From the NCBI GenBank assembly GCA_964631605.1, contig CAZVYG010000011.1:1-64000 (forward strand): DNA of 64,000 bases. The letters are read 5' to 3'. The notes beneath the pieces were generated by a model, which saw only the letters and a list, made by a program, of their open reading frames with translations, searched no databases and was not told the DNA's origin. The DNA comes from JARKQH01 sp964631605 (lineage in GTDB: Bacteria > Verrucomicrobiota > Verrucomicrobiia > Limisphaerales > UBA8199). Numbering within the stretch: position 1 is the first letter of the stretch; each line of letters opens with the position of its first letter. Below are positions 19,138 through 27,667 of the stretch, one piece after another. The translations under genes and the position numbers were made by a program.

Positions 19138-20141
19138 TGGACCTCGGGTTCCTCGGGGACTCGGTTCACCTGGTGCCCGCCTTGTGGGAACTGCGCCGCC
19201 ACTATCCCGCGGCGGCGCTGCACACCCTTTCGGCGCCGGTGGGCCGCGAGGTGCTGGCGCTGGCTCCGTGCGTGGATTGCGCGCGCGCCTTTCCGTTGCC
19301 GCCCAACAGCCCCCCCTGGTGGCGGCAAGGGGAGCTGGTCGGGGAATTGCGGCGGGAACGTTACGATCTGGCCGTCAATTTCAACGGGGCCGACCGGACG
19401 ATTTTCCTTACCGCGTTCACAGGAGCGCGCTGGCGTCTGGCGCATGCGGGGGGGCGAAAACACTTTTGGAATCGTTGGCTCATCCGGGATTGGGTGTCGC
19501 GCCGGAGCAGGGACCTGCCCGTCTTTGAACAAAAGCGGCAGGTGCTGGCCGCCGCCGGTTTCGAGCTGGCGCCGCCTCGGTGGGACTTGCGGATTCCCGA
19601 GTCGGCTGCGCGGCGGTTCGAACCCTCGGTTGGCGGCAGGACAATTCACTTTTCACTTTGCGCCAGCGACCCGTTGCGGGAGTGGCCGCTGCGACATTGG
19701 ATCGAACTGGGAAGCCGATTGCTGCACCGCTTCCCTGATCTGCGAATTGTCGTCAGCGCCAGCAGCGCCGCGCGGGAACAGGAACGGCTGCGGGGCCTGG
19801 CCGACGGGCTGGCGCACGAGCGCCTGGTCGCACTGCCCCCCGGCCTGGCCATCGCCGAACTGGCTGCGGTCCTGAGCCGTTGCCGCCTGCACGTGGGGCC
19901 GGACTCGGGCGTCCTGCACCTGGCCATGGCTTTGGGCACTCCCACCCTGGCGCTCTTTCGCGACCACCCCGAGAAAGGCGAGTGGCTGCCGCGCGGTCCG
20001 CGGCACCGGCACGTGGCGTCGCCCTGTCCGTGTGTGGGGCAGGCGCATCCCCCCTGCCGCGCGACCGGGGTTCCGCGATGCCTGGAGGCCATCCCGCCCG
20101 AGGCTGTGGCCCAACTGGCCGAGACGGCAGTCGTGCCTTGA
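19077..20141 (+). CDS. GT9-family (heptosyltransferase-like) glycosyltransferase
   Basis: 354 residues with a GT-B fold. The N-terminal domain reads KIIVVDLGFLGDSVHLVPAL, the classical ADP-heptose transferase start. The C-terminal domain carries IHFSLCASDPLREWPLRHW and the conserved donor-site block HVGPDSGVLHLAMALGTPTLALF. It probably adds heptose or a similar sugar to the inner core of LPS. The start ATG 19077 lies in the repeated segment; upstream in-frame codons continue to 18963 but overlap the methyltransferase promoter and are not family-like. It is divergent from the methyltransferase. Confidence 0.88.
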   Translation: MSSEPATFYDRTRAARKIIVVDLGFLGDSVHLVPALWELRRHYPAAALHTLSAPVGREVLALAPCVDCARAFPLPPNSPPWWRQGELVGELRRERYDLAVNFNGADRTIFLTAFTGARWRLAHAGGRKHFWNRWLIRDWVSRRSRDLPVFEQKRQVLAAAGFELAPPRWDLRIPESAARRFEPSVGGRTIHFSLCASDPLREWPLRHWIELGSRLLHRFPDLRIVVSASSAAREQERLRGLADGLAHERLVALPPGLAIAELAAVLSRCRLHVGPDSGVLHLAMALGTPTLALFRDHPEKGEWLPRGPRHRHVASPCPCVGQAHPPCRATGVPRCLEAIPPEAVAQLAETAVVP

Positions 20142-20236
20142 AGATTGGGGCCTTGCGACGCCGGGGGACGCCGGGAGGATGCCGGGAGAATTTGACTTGG
20201 TTCGCCTGCCCGCTAAGTTAGGAGCATTAGCGAGCT

Positions 20237-20728
20237 TTGAGAATCGTTCTGGCATTAATCGTTGGCATGTTGATCGGCGCGGCCGCGCTGTGGTGGTACA
20301 CGTCCGGCGAAGGACGGCAGTCGGTGCGCCAGACGGCCAGCCGGCTGGATTCGGCCACGCGACCGGCCCGCGAGGACCTGCGACAGCGAATGGAAGGACT
20401 GAAGCTTCAACCTGAGGATATCAAGGAGGAGCTGGCGCGGAGCGGACAAGTGGTGCGGCGCAAGGCGCAGGAGGCCGGGCGGGCGATCGCGGACGCGACG
20501 TCCGACGCACGGATCACCGCGGCCATCAAGGGCAAGTTGCTCGCGCACCCGGAGCTGTCGGCGTTAAGCATTTCGGTCAACACCACGGATGGGGTGGTTA
20601 CCTTGGCCGGGGCGGTGTCGTCGCGCGAACAGATCAGCCAGGCCATGCTCCTGGCGATGGAGACCGACGGCGTCCGCGAAGTGATTTCGACCCTGCAGGT
20701 TCGAGAACCGCGCGAGGGAAAGGGCTGA
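20237..20728 (+). CDS. Membrane-anchored BON-domain protein
   Basis: 163 residues. An N-terminal membrane segment (RIVLALIVGMLIGAAALWWY) is followed by a helical linker and a C-terminal BON domain: DARITAAIKGKLLAHPELSA, VNTTDGVVTLAGAVSSREQI and VREVISTLQV. BON domains bind phospholipid or act in envelope stress. The start is a TTG: a TAG three codons upstream leaves no ATG or GTG before the membrane segment, and AGGAG lies 12 bases ahead. The 95-bp gap upstream contains short imperfect GC-rich repeats (GACGCCGGG-type, period about 10). Confidence 0.82.
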   Translation: MRIVLALIVGMLIGAAALWWYTSGEGRQSVRQTASRLDSATRPAREDLRQRMEGLKLQPEDIKEELARSGQVVRRKAQEAGRAIADATSDARITAAIKGKLLAHPELSALSISVNTTDGVVTLAGAVSSREQISQAMLLAMETDGVREVISTLQVREPREGKG

Positions 20729-20819
20729 GCTGGCGCGACCCTGGCTTTGGGGCCTGGGTTGCGGCAATGGAACCGGGTGGCTGAAGACCGCATCATGTCA
20801 TAGAAAACCGAGAGCACGC

Positions 20820-23636
20820 ATGGCTGGCACGAACCATTCTCCAACCGATCCCGGCGCAGCCAACCTGGCGTTCATTGAGGCGCTCTACGAGGATTACCTT
20901 CGCGATCCCGCCTCCGTGGCACCGGATTGGCAGCAGTACTTCGCCCGGATCGCCGAAGGCGAGTTTCGATTCCCCAAACCCCGCTTTGGCCCCTCTTTCC
21001 AGCCGCGCAGCCTCTTTAATCCGGCTTCGCCCGCCGCGCGCCGGACCGCCTCGGCGCTGACGGACCCTGAAATCGCGGCCATGCAGGACCGCGTCTATCT
21101 GCTGACGCGCCTGTATCGGGTGCGCGGTCATCGCATTGCCCAAGTGGACCCCCTGGGGCTTCCGCGGCCCGTGCCGCCCGAGCTCACCCCCGAGTTCTTC
21201 GGCTTCACCGAGGCGGACATGGACCTGCCGGTCTATAGCGAGACGTTCCAGTATGATGGCCCGTTGACGCTGGGCCGGCTGCTGGAACGGCTGCGCAACA
21301 CCTATTGCCGGTCCATCGGCGTGCAGTACATGCACATTGACGACCTGAGCGTGCGCCGCTGGCTGCAACGCCGAATGGAGGCGACCGAGAACCACCTGCA
21401 ACTCAGCCGCGAGGAACAGTTGCGCATTCTCACGCGCCTGACCGACGCGGTGACGTTCGAGGAGTTCATCCGGAAGAAATTTGTCGGCGCCAAAACCTTT
21501 TCGCTGGATGGGTCCGAGAGCTTGATTCCGCTGCTGGACCTGGCCATCGAGAAGGCTGGGGAACAGGGCATCCGGGAAATTGTTTTCGGCATGGCGCACC
21601 GGGGCCGGCTGAATGTGCTGGCCAATATCATGGGCAAAAACCCGCGCCAGATTTTCCGCGAGTATGCCGACACCGACTGGCGCTACTATTCCGGGCGCGG
21701 CGACGTGAAATATCACCTGGGACACAGCACCGACTGGGTCACCGCCCGAGGCCAGACCATTCACCTGTCGCTTTGCTTCAACCCGAGCCATCTGGAGTTC
21801 GTGAACCCGGTGGCGCTCGGGCGCACCCGCTCGAAGCAGGACCGCGCGGGCGACACCCGCGGCGAGCTGGGGATGACGTTGCTGATTCACGGGGACGCGG
21901 CCTTTGCGGGGGAGGGCGTGGTTCAGGAAACGCTGAACCTGAGCCAGCTTCGCGGCTACCGCGTTGGCGGCACGCTGCATGTGGTGGTCAACAACCAGCT
22001 CGGTTTCACCACCAGCCCGGAGGACGCGCGCTCTTCGCCCTACGCAACCGACATTGCGAAGATGCTTCAGATTCCGATTTTCCACGTCAACGGCGAGGAC
22101 CCGGAAGCCGTGGCGCAGGTGGTCCGCCTGGCGATGGAGTTTCGTTTCGAGTTCAAGCGCGACGTCGTGATCAACATGTACGGCTATCGGCGGCTGGGGC
22201 ACAATGAGGGAGACGAACCGACCTTCACCCAACCGGTTCTTTATCGGACCATCGCGAAGCGCAAATCCGTACGCGAGGGTTATCTGGAGCATCTCCTCAA
22301 GCTGGGCGAGATTACCCGTGATGAGGCGGATTTGATCGCCGCGCGCCGCCGTGAAGTGCTCGAAAAGGAGCTTTCCGAATCCCAATCCGGCAAACCGCCT
22401 CCGCCTGCCGATCAATTGCGCGGGGTGTGGGCCCGATACCGCGGCGGGCTGGAGCCGGTCGAGGAGAATCCGGAGACGGGTGTCCCTCGCGAAAAGCTGG
22501 CGGGTTATCTCGAGGCGCAGGCGCGGGTGCCGGCCGATTTCAACCCGCATCCGAAGATTCGAAAGCTGCTCGAGACGCGCCAGCAGATGGCCGCGGGGCG
22601 GCAGCCGCTGGACTGGGCGGCGGCCGAGTCGCTGGCCTTTGCCAGCCTGGCGTGCGAAGGATTCCGGGTTCGCCTGAGCGGCCAGGACAGCGAGCGCGGC
22701 ACCTTCAGTCACCGGCACGCGGTGCTGCATGATTACCAGGACGGGCATACCTGGATGCCCCTGCAGCACGTGGATCCGAAACAGGCGCCGGTCGAGATTT
22801 ACAACAGTCCGCTTTCCGAGGTGGGCGTGCTGGGCTTCGAATACGGGTACAGCCTGGAAGCGCCAGACGGACTGGTCTTGTGGGAAGCCCAGTTCGGCGA
22901 CTTCTGGAATGTGGCCCAGCCCATTGTGGACCAGTTCATCGCCAGCGCGGAGGACAAATGGCAGCGTTTGAGTGGGTTGGTGCTCCTGCTGCCGCACGGG
23001 TTTGAAGGCCAGGGCCCCGAACATTCCAGCGCGCGACTCGAACGTTTCCTGGCGCTGGCCGCCGAAGATAACCTGCAGGTGGTTTATCCCACGACCCCCG
23101 CCCAGTACTTTCATTGTCTGCGGCGCCAGATGTTGCGGGCGTGGCGCAAACCGTTGGTGATTATGACGCCCAAGAGCCTGCTGCGGCATCCGGCGGTGGT
23201 TTCGACCCTCGAGGAGTGCGCCGGTGGCACGTTTCAGCGCGTTCTGGCTGATCCGTCCGGTCCTCCGCCCGGGCAGGTCAAACGAATCCTTCTTTGCTCT
23301 GGCAAAGTCTTTTACGACCTGGTCGAGCACCGCCAACAGAAGGGCCATTCCAAAACGGCGATTATCCGCCTGGAACAGCTCTATCCCCTGCGGCGCGAAC
23401 TGCTCGAGGCCGCCCTCAAACCTTATCCGGACGCGACCCCGGTTTATTGGGTGCAGGAAGAGCCTGCCAACATGGGCGCCTGGAACTATCTGCGCATTCA
23501 GTTTGGCGAACGGTTGTTTGGGCGATTCCCCTTCCAAGGCATCTCCCGCCCCGTCTCGGCCACGCCGGCAACCGGCTCACACCGCCGTCATAAACACGAA
23601 CAGGCTGAACTTCTCGCCCAGGCTTTGCCCGATTAA
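20820..23636 (+). CDS. sucA: SucA, 2-oxoglutarate dehydrogenase E1
   Basis: 938 residues, full length. It has the E1o N-terminal helical segment (NLAFIEALYEDYLRDP), the HRIAQVDPLGL block, the active-site histidine region IVFGMAHRGRLNVLAN, and the thiamine-diphosphate motif GDAAFAGEGVVQETLN...VVVNNQLGFTT. The C-terminus ends with the E1o-typical EEPANMGAWNYLR. It decarboxylates 2-oxoglutarate and passes the succinyl group to the lipoyl arm of E2 encoded 30 bp downstream. This is a cytosolic TCA-cycle enzyme. A very long antisense frame on the other strand is a codon-bias shadow. Confidence 0.97.
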   Translation: MAGTNHSPTDPGAANLAFIEALYEDYLRDPASVAPDWQQYFARIAEGEFRFPKPRFGPSFQPRSLFNPASPAARRTASALTDPEIAAMQDRVYLLTRLYRVRGHRIAQVDPLGLPRPVPPELTPEFFGFTEADMDLPVYSETFQYDGPLTLGRLLERLRNTYCRSIGVQYMHIDDLSVRRWLQRRMEATENHLQLSREEQLRILTRLTDAVTFEEFIRKKFVGAKTFSLDGSESLIPLLDLAIEKAGEQGIREIVFGMAHRGRLNVLANIMGKNPRQIFREYADTDWRYYSGRGDVKYHLGHSTDWVTARGQTIHLSLCFNPSHLEFVNPVALGRTRSKQDRAGDTRGELGMTLLIHGDAAFAGEGVVQETLNLSQLRGYRVGGTLHVVVNNQLGFTTSPEDARSSPYATDIAKMLQIPIFHVNGEDPEAVAQVVRLAMEFRFEFKRDVVINMYGYRRLGHNEGDEPTFTQPVLYRTIAKRKSVREGYLEHLLKLGEITRDEADLIAARRREVLEKELSESQSGKPPPPADQLRGVWARYRGGLEPVEENPETGVPREKLAGYLEAQARVPADFNPHPKIRKLLETRQQMAAGRQPLDWAAAESLAFASLACEGFRVRLSGQDSERGTFSHRHAVLHDYQDGHTWMPLQHVDPKQAPVEIYNSPLSEVGVLGFEYGYSLEAPDGLVLWEAQFGDFWNVAQPIVDQFIASAEDKWQRLSGLVLLLPHGFEGQGPEHSSARLERFLALAAEDNLQVVYPTTPAQYFHCLRRQMLRAWRKPLVIMTPKSLLRHPAVVSTLEECAGGTFQRVLADPSGPPPGQVKRILLCSGKVFYDLVEHRQQKGHSKTAIIRLEQLYPLRRELLEAALKPYPDATPVYWVQEEPANMGAWNYLRIQFGERLFGRFPFQGISRPVSATPATGSHRRHKHEQAELLAQALPD

Positions 23637-23665
23637 CATCCCCCGGCCTTAATCCTGCCCCTAAT

Positions 23666-24880
23666 ATGACCATCGAACTCAAGGTGCCCGAAGTTGGAGA
23701 GTCCATTACCGAAGTGGAAATCGGCGGCTGGCTGAAAGCCGCGGGTGACACCGTGCAGAAGGACGAGCCGGTTGTCGCTCTTGAAAGCGAGAAAGCCACT
23801 GTCGAATTGCCTGCTCCCGAGTCGGGCGTGCTGGCCCGTATCCTGAAACAAAAAGGTGAAGTGGCCCAAGTGGGAGAGGTCATTGGCCATTTGACACCTC
23901 AAAACCAGGGAGCGGGACGTCCCTCCGAACCCAAGCCCGCCCCCAAGCCGGCCGAGCGCAAGCCTGGCGGCAAGCCTGAGGCTCGCAACCCCGCGCCGCG
24001 GGTGATGCCGGCGGCGCAGGCGTTGCTGGACGAGCATGGCCTGCACCCCTCGCAGGTCCAGGCCACCGGTCCCGGGGGCCGCGTGCTTAAAGAGGACGTG
24101 TTGCGGCACCTGGAATCCGCCGCCCCGGATGCCCCCGAGCCAGCAACGGCACCCCAGTCTGGCCCGGCCTCCAGCCCGGACCGGGAGGAGGAAATCGTGC
24201 CCATGAGCCGGTTGCGGCGGACGGTGGCCGAGCGGCTGGTCGAAGCACAGCGAACGGCGGCGTTGCTGACGACGTTCAACGAAATTGACATGAGCGAAGT
24301 GATCGGGTTGCGGAAGCAATACGGGGAGGCGTTTCAGCAGCGTTACGGCGTCAAGCTGGGTTTCATGTCGTTTTTTGTGAAGGCTTGTGTGGAGGCGCTG
24401 AAACAGTTTCCGGCCTTGAACGCCCAAATTCGCGGAACCAACATTGTTTATCACAACTACTTCGACCTTGGGATTGCGGTGGGCAGCGGCAAGGGCCTGG
24501 TCGTGCCCGTGTTGCGCAACGCCGAGCGGCTGAGTTTTGCCGAGGTCGAGAAGGGAATTGCCGATTTCGCGCAGCGCGCGAAAGAAAACAAGTTGAAGGT
24601 TGAGGAACTCCAGGGCGGCACCTTTACGATCAGCAACGGGGGGGTCTATGGTTCGCTGCTCTCGACGCCGATTGTGAATCCGCCGCAGAGCGGGGTGCTG
24701 GGGATGCATGCCATTCAGGACCGGCCCGTGGCCATTCAGGGCGCGGTGGTCATTCGTCCGATGATGTACGTGGCGCTCACCTACGATCACCGGCTGGTGG
24801 ATGGCCGGGAGGCGGTCAGCTTCCTGCGCCGCATCAAAGAGGCCATCGAAACCCCCGCCCGCATCCTCCTGGAGGTCTGA
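23666..24880 (+). CDS. sucB: SucB, dihydrolipoyllysine succinyltransferase (E2)
   Basis: 404 residues. One N-terminal lipoyl domain begins TIELKVPEVGESITE, with the modified lysine in ALESEKATVEL near residue 43. A Pro/Lys-rich linker leads to the peripheral-subunit-binding domain (residues about 112-150, ending GPGGRVLKEDVLRHL). The catalytic domain ends with the active-site TYDHRLVDGREAV. It forms the E2 core of the 2-oxoglutarate dehydrogenase complex with SucA. The E3 gene is not in the window. Confidence 0.97.
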   Translation: MTIELKVPEVGESITEVEIGGWLKAAGDTVQKDEPVVALESEKATVELPAPESGVLARILKQKGEVAQVGEVIGHLTPQNQGAGRPSEPKPAPKPAERKPGGKPEARNPAPRVMPAAQALLDEHGLHPSQVQATGPGGRVLKEDVLRHLESAAPDAPEPATAPQSGPASSPDREEEIVPMSRLRRTVAERLVEAQRTAALLTTFNEIDMSEVIGLRKQYGEAFQQRYGVKLGFMSFFVKACVEALKQFPALNAQIRGTNIVYHNYFDLGIAVGSGKGLVVPVLRNAERLSFAEVEKGIADFAQRAKENKLKVEELQGGTFTISNGGVYGSLLSTPIVNPPQSGVLGMHAIQDRPVAIQGAVVIRPMMYVALTYDHRLVDGREAVSFLRRIKEAIETPARILLEV

Positions 24881-24931
24881 AAGCCCTCAGACTGGTTTGA
24901 CAACCTTCCGCGGCTCCCCCACTCTGGACCC

Positions 24932-25858
24932 ATGCCAAAGCCAGCGTTAGGCCGCGGGCTGGGGGCGTTGCTGGGCGGAAGCTCGGTCGCCAAGACACCG
25001 GTCCCGGCCACCGTTTCAACCCTGATCGCCGAGGCTGCTTCGCTCGAGGGCAACCGCGAGCGAGTGCAGTTCGTTCGGTTGGAACGTATTCGTCCCTGCC
25101 CGTTCCAGCCGCGCAAGGACTTTCCGATTGAAACGTTGCAGGAGCTGGCGGATTCGATTCGTGCGCAGGGCATTGTGCAGCCGTTGATTGTGCGCGAGCG
25201 GGATGGGCACCTCGAGCTGATCGCCGGCGAACGGCGCTGGCGGGCCGCGCAACTGCTGCACCTGACGGAAGTACCCGTCATTATCCGCGAGGCGGACGAC
25301 CGCGCGGTGCTGGAGCTGGCTTTGATTGAGAATCTTCAGCGCGAGAATCTCAATCCGATGGAAGAGGCCCAGGGTTACGCCCAACTGGTGGAACAGTTTC
25401 AGCTCACCCAGGAGGAAGTGGCGGCCAAGGTGGGTAAAAGCCGCGCGTTGGTGGCCAACGCCCTGAGGTTGCTCAAGCTGCCGCCCGAATTGCAGGTTTG
25501 CGTGCGCGATGGCCGGCTCTCGGTTGGCCATGCCAAAGCCCTCCTGGGTCTCACCGGCGAAAAGCGCCAAAAGCAGGCGGCTGACCGGGTGATCAAGGGG
25601 GGGCTGAACGTCCGCCAAACCGAGGCGCTGGTCAGCCAGTGGCAGCAGCGCGAAGCGCGCGCGGGCGGAACTGCCGCGACGCCGGCGGCGGCGAGCCGGG
25701 ACCCGCACGTCGCCCGGCTCGAGGACCAGTTGCGCGAGCGGTTGGGGACCCGCGTGCACCTGCGCTATGCGCAGGGCAAAGGCGCCCTCGAAATCAATTT
25801 CTTCAGCGATGCCGAACTCGAGCGGATTCTGCAAATCCTCGGAGTCAATCCGGCCTGA
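24932..25858 (+). CDS. parB: ParB-type chromosome partition protein
   Basis: 308 residues. The order is typical: KPALGRGLGALLGG (N-terminal ParA-contact peptide), ParB/Srx CTP-binding domain with PCPFQPRKDF and IAGERRWRAA, the ENLQRENLNPMEEA box, the helix-turn-helix (LTQEEVAAKVGKSRALVANALRLLKLP) and a C-terminal dimerisation region. It binds parS and loads as a CTP-dependent clamp. Unusually it stands directly after sucAB with no parA beside it in this window; no parS-like palindrome was noticed nearby. Confidence 0.94.
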   Translation: MPKPALGRGLGALLGGSSVAKTPVPATVSTLIAEAASLEGNRERVQFVRLERIRPCPFQPRKDFPIETLQELADSIRAQGIVQPLIVRERDGHLELIAGERRWRAAQLLHLTEVPVIIREADDRAVLELALIENLQRENLNPMEEAQGYAQLVEQFQLTQEEVAAKVGKSRALVANALRLLKLPPELQVCVRDGRLSVGHAKALLGLTGEKRQKQAADRVIKGGLNVRQTEALVSQWQQREARAGGTAATPAAASRDPHVARLEDQLRERLGTRVHLRYAQGKGALEINFFSDAELERILQILGVNPA

Positions 25859-25906
25859 GGCGCGCATGCTGAACCGACGGACCCTCCAAAACAAAGAACC
25901 AAGCGA

Positions 25907-27025
25907 ATGAGCACTCCTGAACACCGTGAACGAACTGCCTCCCAATTGTCCGCCGGCGCTGCGCGCGTCGGCCAAATGACCGCCTTTGTCGGCTTGGACG
26001 GCTTCGTGGACGACATCCTCCACGTGGTGGACAAGCGTGAGAGCGCCGAGAAATACTCCCGCCTGCCGACGATTGCGCAATTGGCGCAGCGTCTGGCTGG
26101 GGCGGCGGGCAAAAGCACCAATATCGAACTGGTCAGCCAACTCACCAAGCTTGGCGGCAACGGACCGATCATGGCCAACGCCCTCGCCAGCTTTGGCCTG
26201 AAGGTCACTTACCTTGGCATCCTGGGCTATCCCAATCTCCACCCCGTCTTCGCCGAGTTCGCCAAACGCGCCGAGGTCCATTCGATCGCCGAACCCGGTT
26301 ACACCGACGCGCTCGAATTTGAAGATGGCAAGATCATGTTGGGCAAGCACCAGTCGCTCAAACAAATGAACTGGGAGAATATCCTCGCCCGCTACGGCAG
26401 GGAAAAGTTCGCCCACAAGTTTGGAAGCGCGGACCTGGTGGGGTTTGTCAACTGGACGATGCTGGCATATATGAGCGATATCTGGTCCAGTGTCCTCAAG
26501 GAGGTGTGCCCCGGGATGCGCGGGCCGCGCCGCAAACTGTTCATTGATCTGGCCGATCCCGAGAAACGCACCCGCGAGGACATTCGGCGCGCACTTGAGC
26601 TCATCACCGAGTTCCAGAAGTATTTTGACGTCATCCTGGGCCTCAATGAGAAGGAAGGGTACGAGATTGGCGGCAATCTGGACCTGCCCACCGGCGACCG
26701 CACGCCCGAGGGCCTCAAGAAACTCTGCCAGGCGATTCACCAGCGGGTGCCGGTGGACACCGTCATCATCCATCCCACCGCCTACGCGCTGGCCTCCGGC
26801 CCCGACGGTCTGGCCTTGGTGCAAGGCCCCTTCACGCCCAGACCCAAAATCACCACCGGCGCCGGCGACCACTTCAACTCGGGATTTTGTCTGGGCAAAC
26901 TGCTGGGCTTCCCGACGATGGACTGTCTGCTGACCGGCGTTGCCACCAGCGGTTTTTATGTGCGCACCGGCCAAAGCCCCGCGGTGTCCGACCTGGCCAA
27001 CCTGCTGCGCAACTGGCCCGCCTGA
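25907..27025 (+). CDS. PfkB/ribokinase-family carbohydrate kinase
   Basis: 372 residues, slightly long for the family. The C-terminal PfkB signature ITTGAGDHFNSGFCLGKLLG contains the catalytic aspartate and anion hole. The N-terminal half has the substrate loop KLGGNGPIMANALASFGLKVTYLG. It should phosphorylate a sugar or nucleoside with ATP; which one is not evident. It follows parB by about 50 bp and precedes peptide deformylase by 22 bp, all in one direction. Confidence 0.87.
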   Translation: MSTPEHRERTASQLSAGAARVGQMTAFVGLDGFVDDILHVVDKRESAEKYSRLPTIAQLAQRLAGAAGKSTNIELVSQLTKLGGNGPIMANALASFGLKVTYLGILGYPNLHPVFAEFAKRAEVHSIAEPGYTDALEFEDGKIMLGKHQSLKQMNWENILARYGREKFAHKFGSADLVGFVNWTMLAYMSDIWSSVLKEVCPGMRGPRRKLFIDLADPEKRTREDIRRALELITEFQKYFDVILGLNEKEGYEIGGNLDLPTGDRTPEGLKKLCQAIHQRVPVDTVIIHPTAYALASGPDGLALVQGPFTPRPKITTGAGDHFNSGFCLGKLLGFPTMDCLLTGVATSGFYVRTGQSPAVSDLANLLRNWPA

Positions 27026-27047
27026 GTTTCCGGTGGCATTGTTCCCT

Positions 27048-27614
27048 ATGGTTTTGCCTGTGGTCAAATACGGCACGCCGGTTCTGAGACAGAAAGGCGC
27101 GCGCATCGAGGCGGTTACCCCCGCCGTGAAGCAGCTCATCGCGGACATGTTCGAAACCATGTACGCCTACAAGGGGGTGGGCCTGGCGGCGCAACAGGTT
27201 GGCGAAGCCCTCCAGCTTACCGTCCTGGATGTGCGCGGCATCACCGACCGTCCCTCGTCCCTGGAACTGGACGGACAGCCGGCGGACGTGGACGCCTTCA
27301 TGCCCCTAGTGCTGATCAACCCAAAAATCAAGCCCCTCGGCGAGGCGGTGACTGGTCCCGAGGGTTGCCTGAGTTTCCCCGAAATCTACGGGGACATCAC
27401 CCGGCCGGCCGAGGTGGAGGTCGAAGCGCTGGACGAGGCCGGCGAGCCGATCCTGTTTCGGTGCGGCGGCCTGCTCTCGCGCGCCGTGCAGCATGAATAC
27501 GACCATCTGCACGGCATTCTGTTCATTGACCGGATGGACAAAAAGACCAAGGAGCAAATCCGGCCCGAGCTGGAGGTGCTGCTGGCCGAAACCAAGGCCG
27601 CGCTGAAGCGTTAG
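27048..27614 (+). CDS. def: Peptide deformylase
   Basis: 188 residues. All three family motifs are present: GVGLAAQQVG (motif 1), EGCLSFP (motif 2, metal-ligand Cys) and the HExxH motif in QHEYDHLHG. It removes the formyl group from nascent protein N-termini using a bound metal. The ATG at 27048 gives the expected N-terminus (VLPVVKYGTPVLRQKG); the longer frame upstream overlaps the kinase gene and is rejected. An unusual detail is the Pro/Leu-rich loop DRPSSLELDGQPADVDAF between motifs 1 and 2. Confidence 0.95.
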   Translation: MVLPVVKYGTPVLRQKGARIEAVTPAVKQLIADMFETMYAYKGVGLAAQQVGEALQLTVLDVRGITDRPSSLELDGQPADVDAFMPLVLINPKIKPLGEAVTGPEGCLSFPEIYGDITRPAEVEVEALDEAGEPILFRCGGLLSRAVQHEYDHLHGILFIDRMDKKTKEQIRPELEVLLAETKAALKR

Positions 27615-27667
27615 CCCGGCGGTCCAGGCAATTGCCAAGCGCGGCGCGCCTCGGTTATGATGCAATT

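Noticed and set aside
20793..23537. 914-codon minus-strand frame
   Set aside because: Fully antisense to sucA, which has every family motif. The product is R/L/G-rich without domains.
25016..27160. 714-codon minus-strand frame
   Set aside because: Antisense to parB, the PfkB kinase and def; no recognisable protein.
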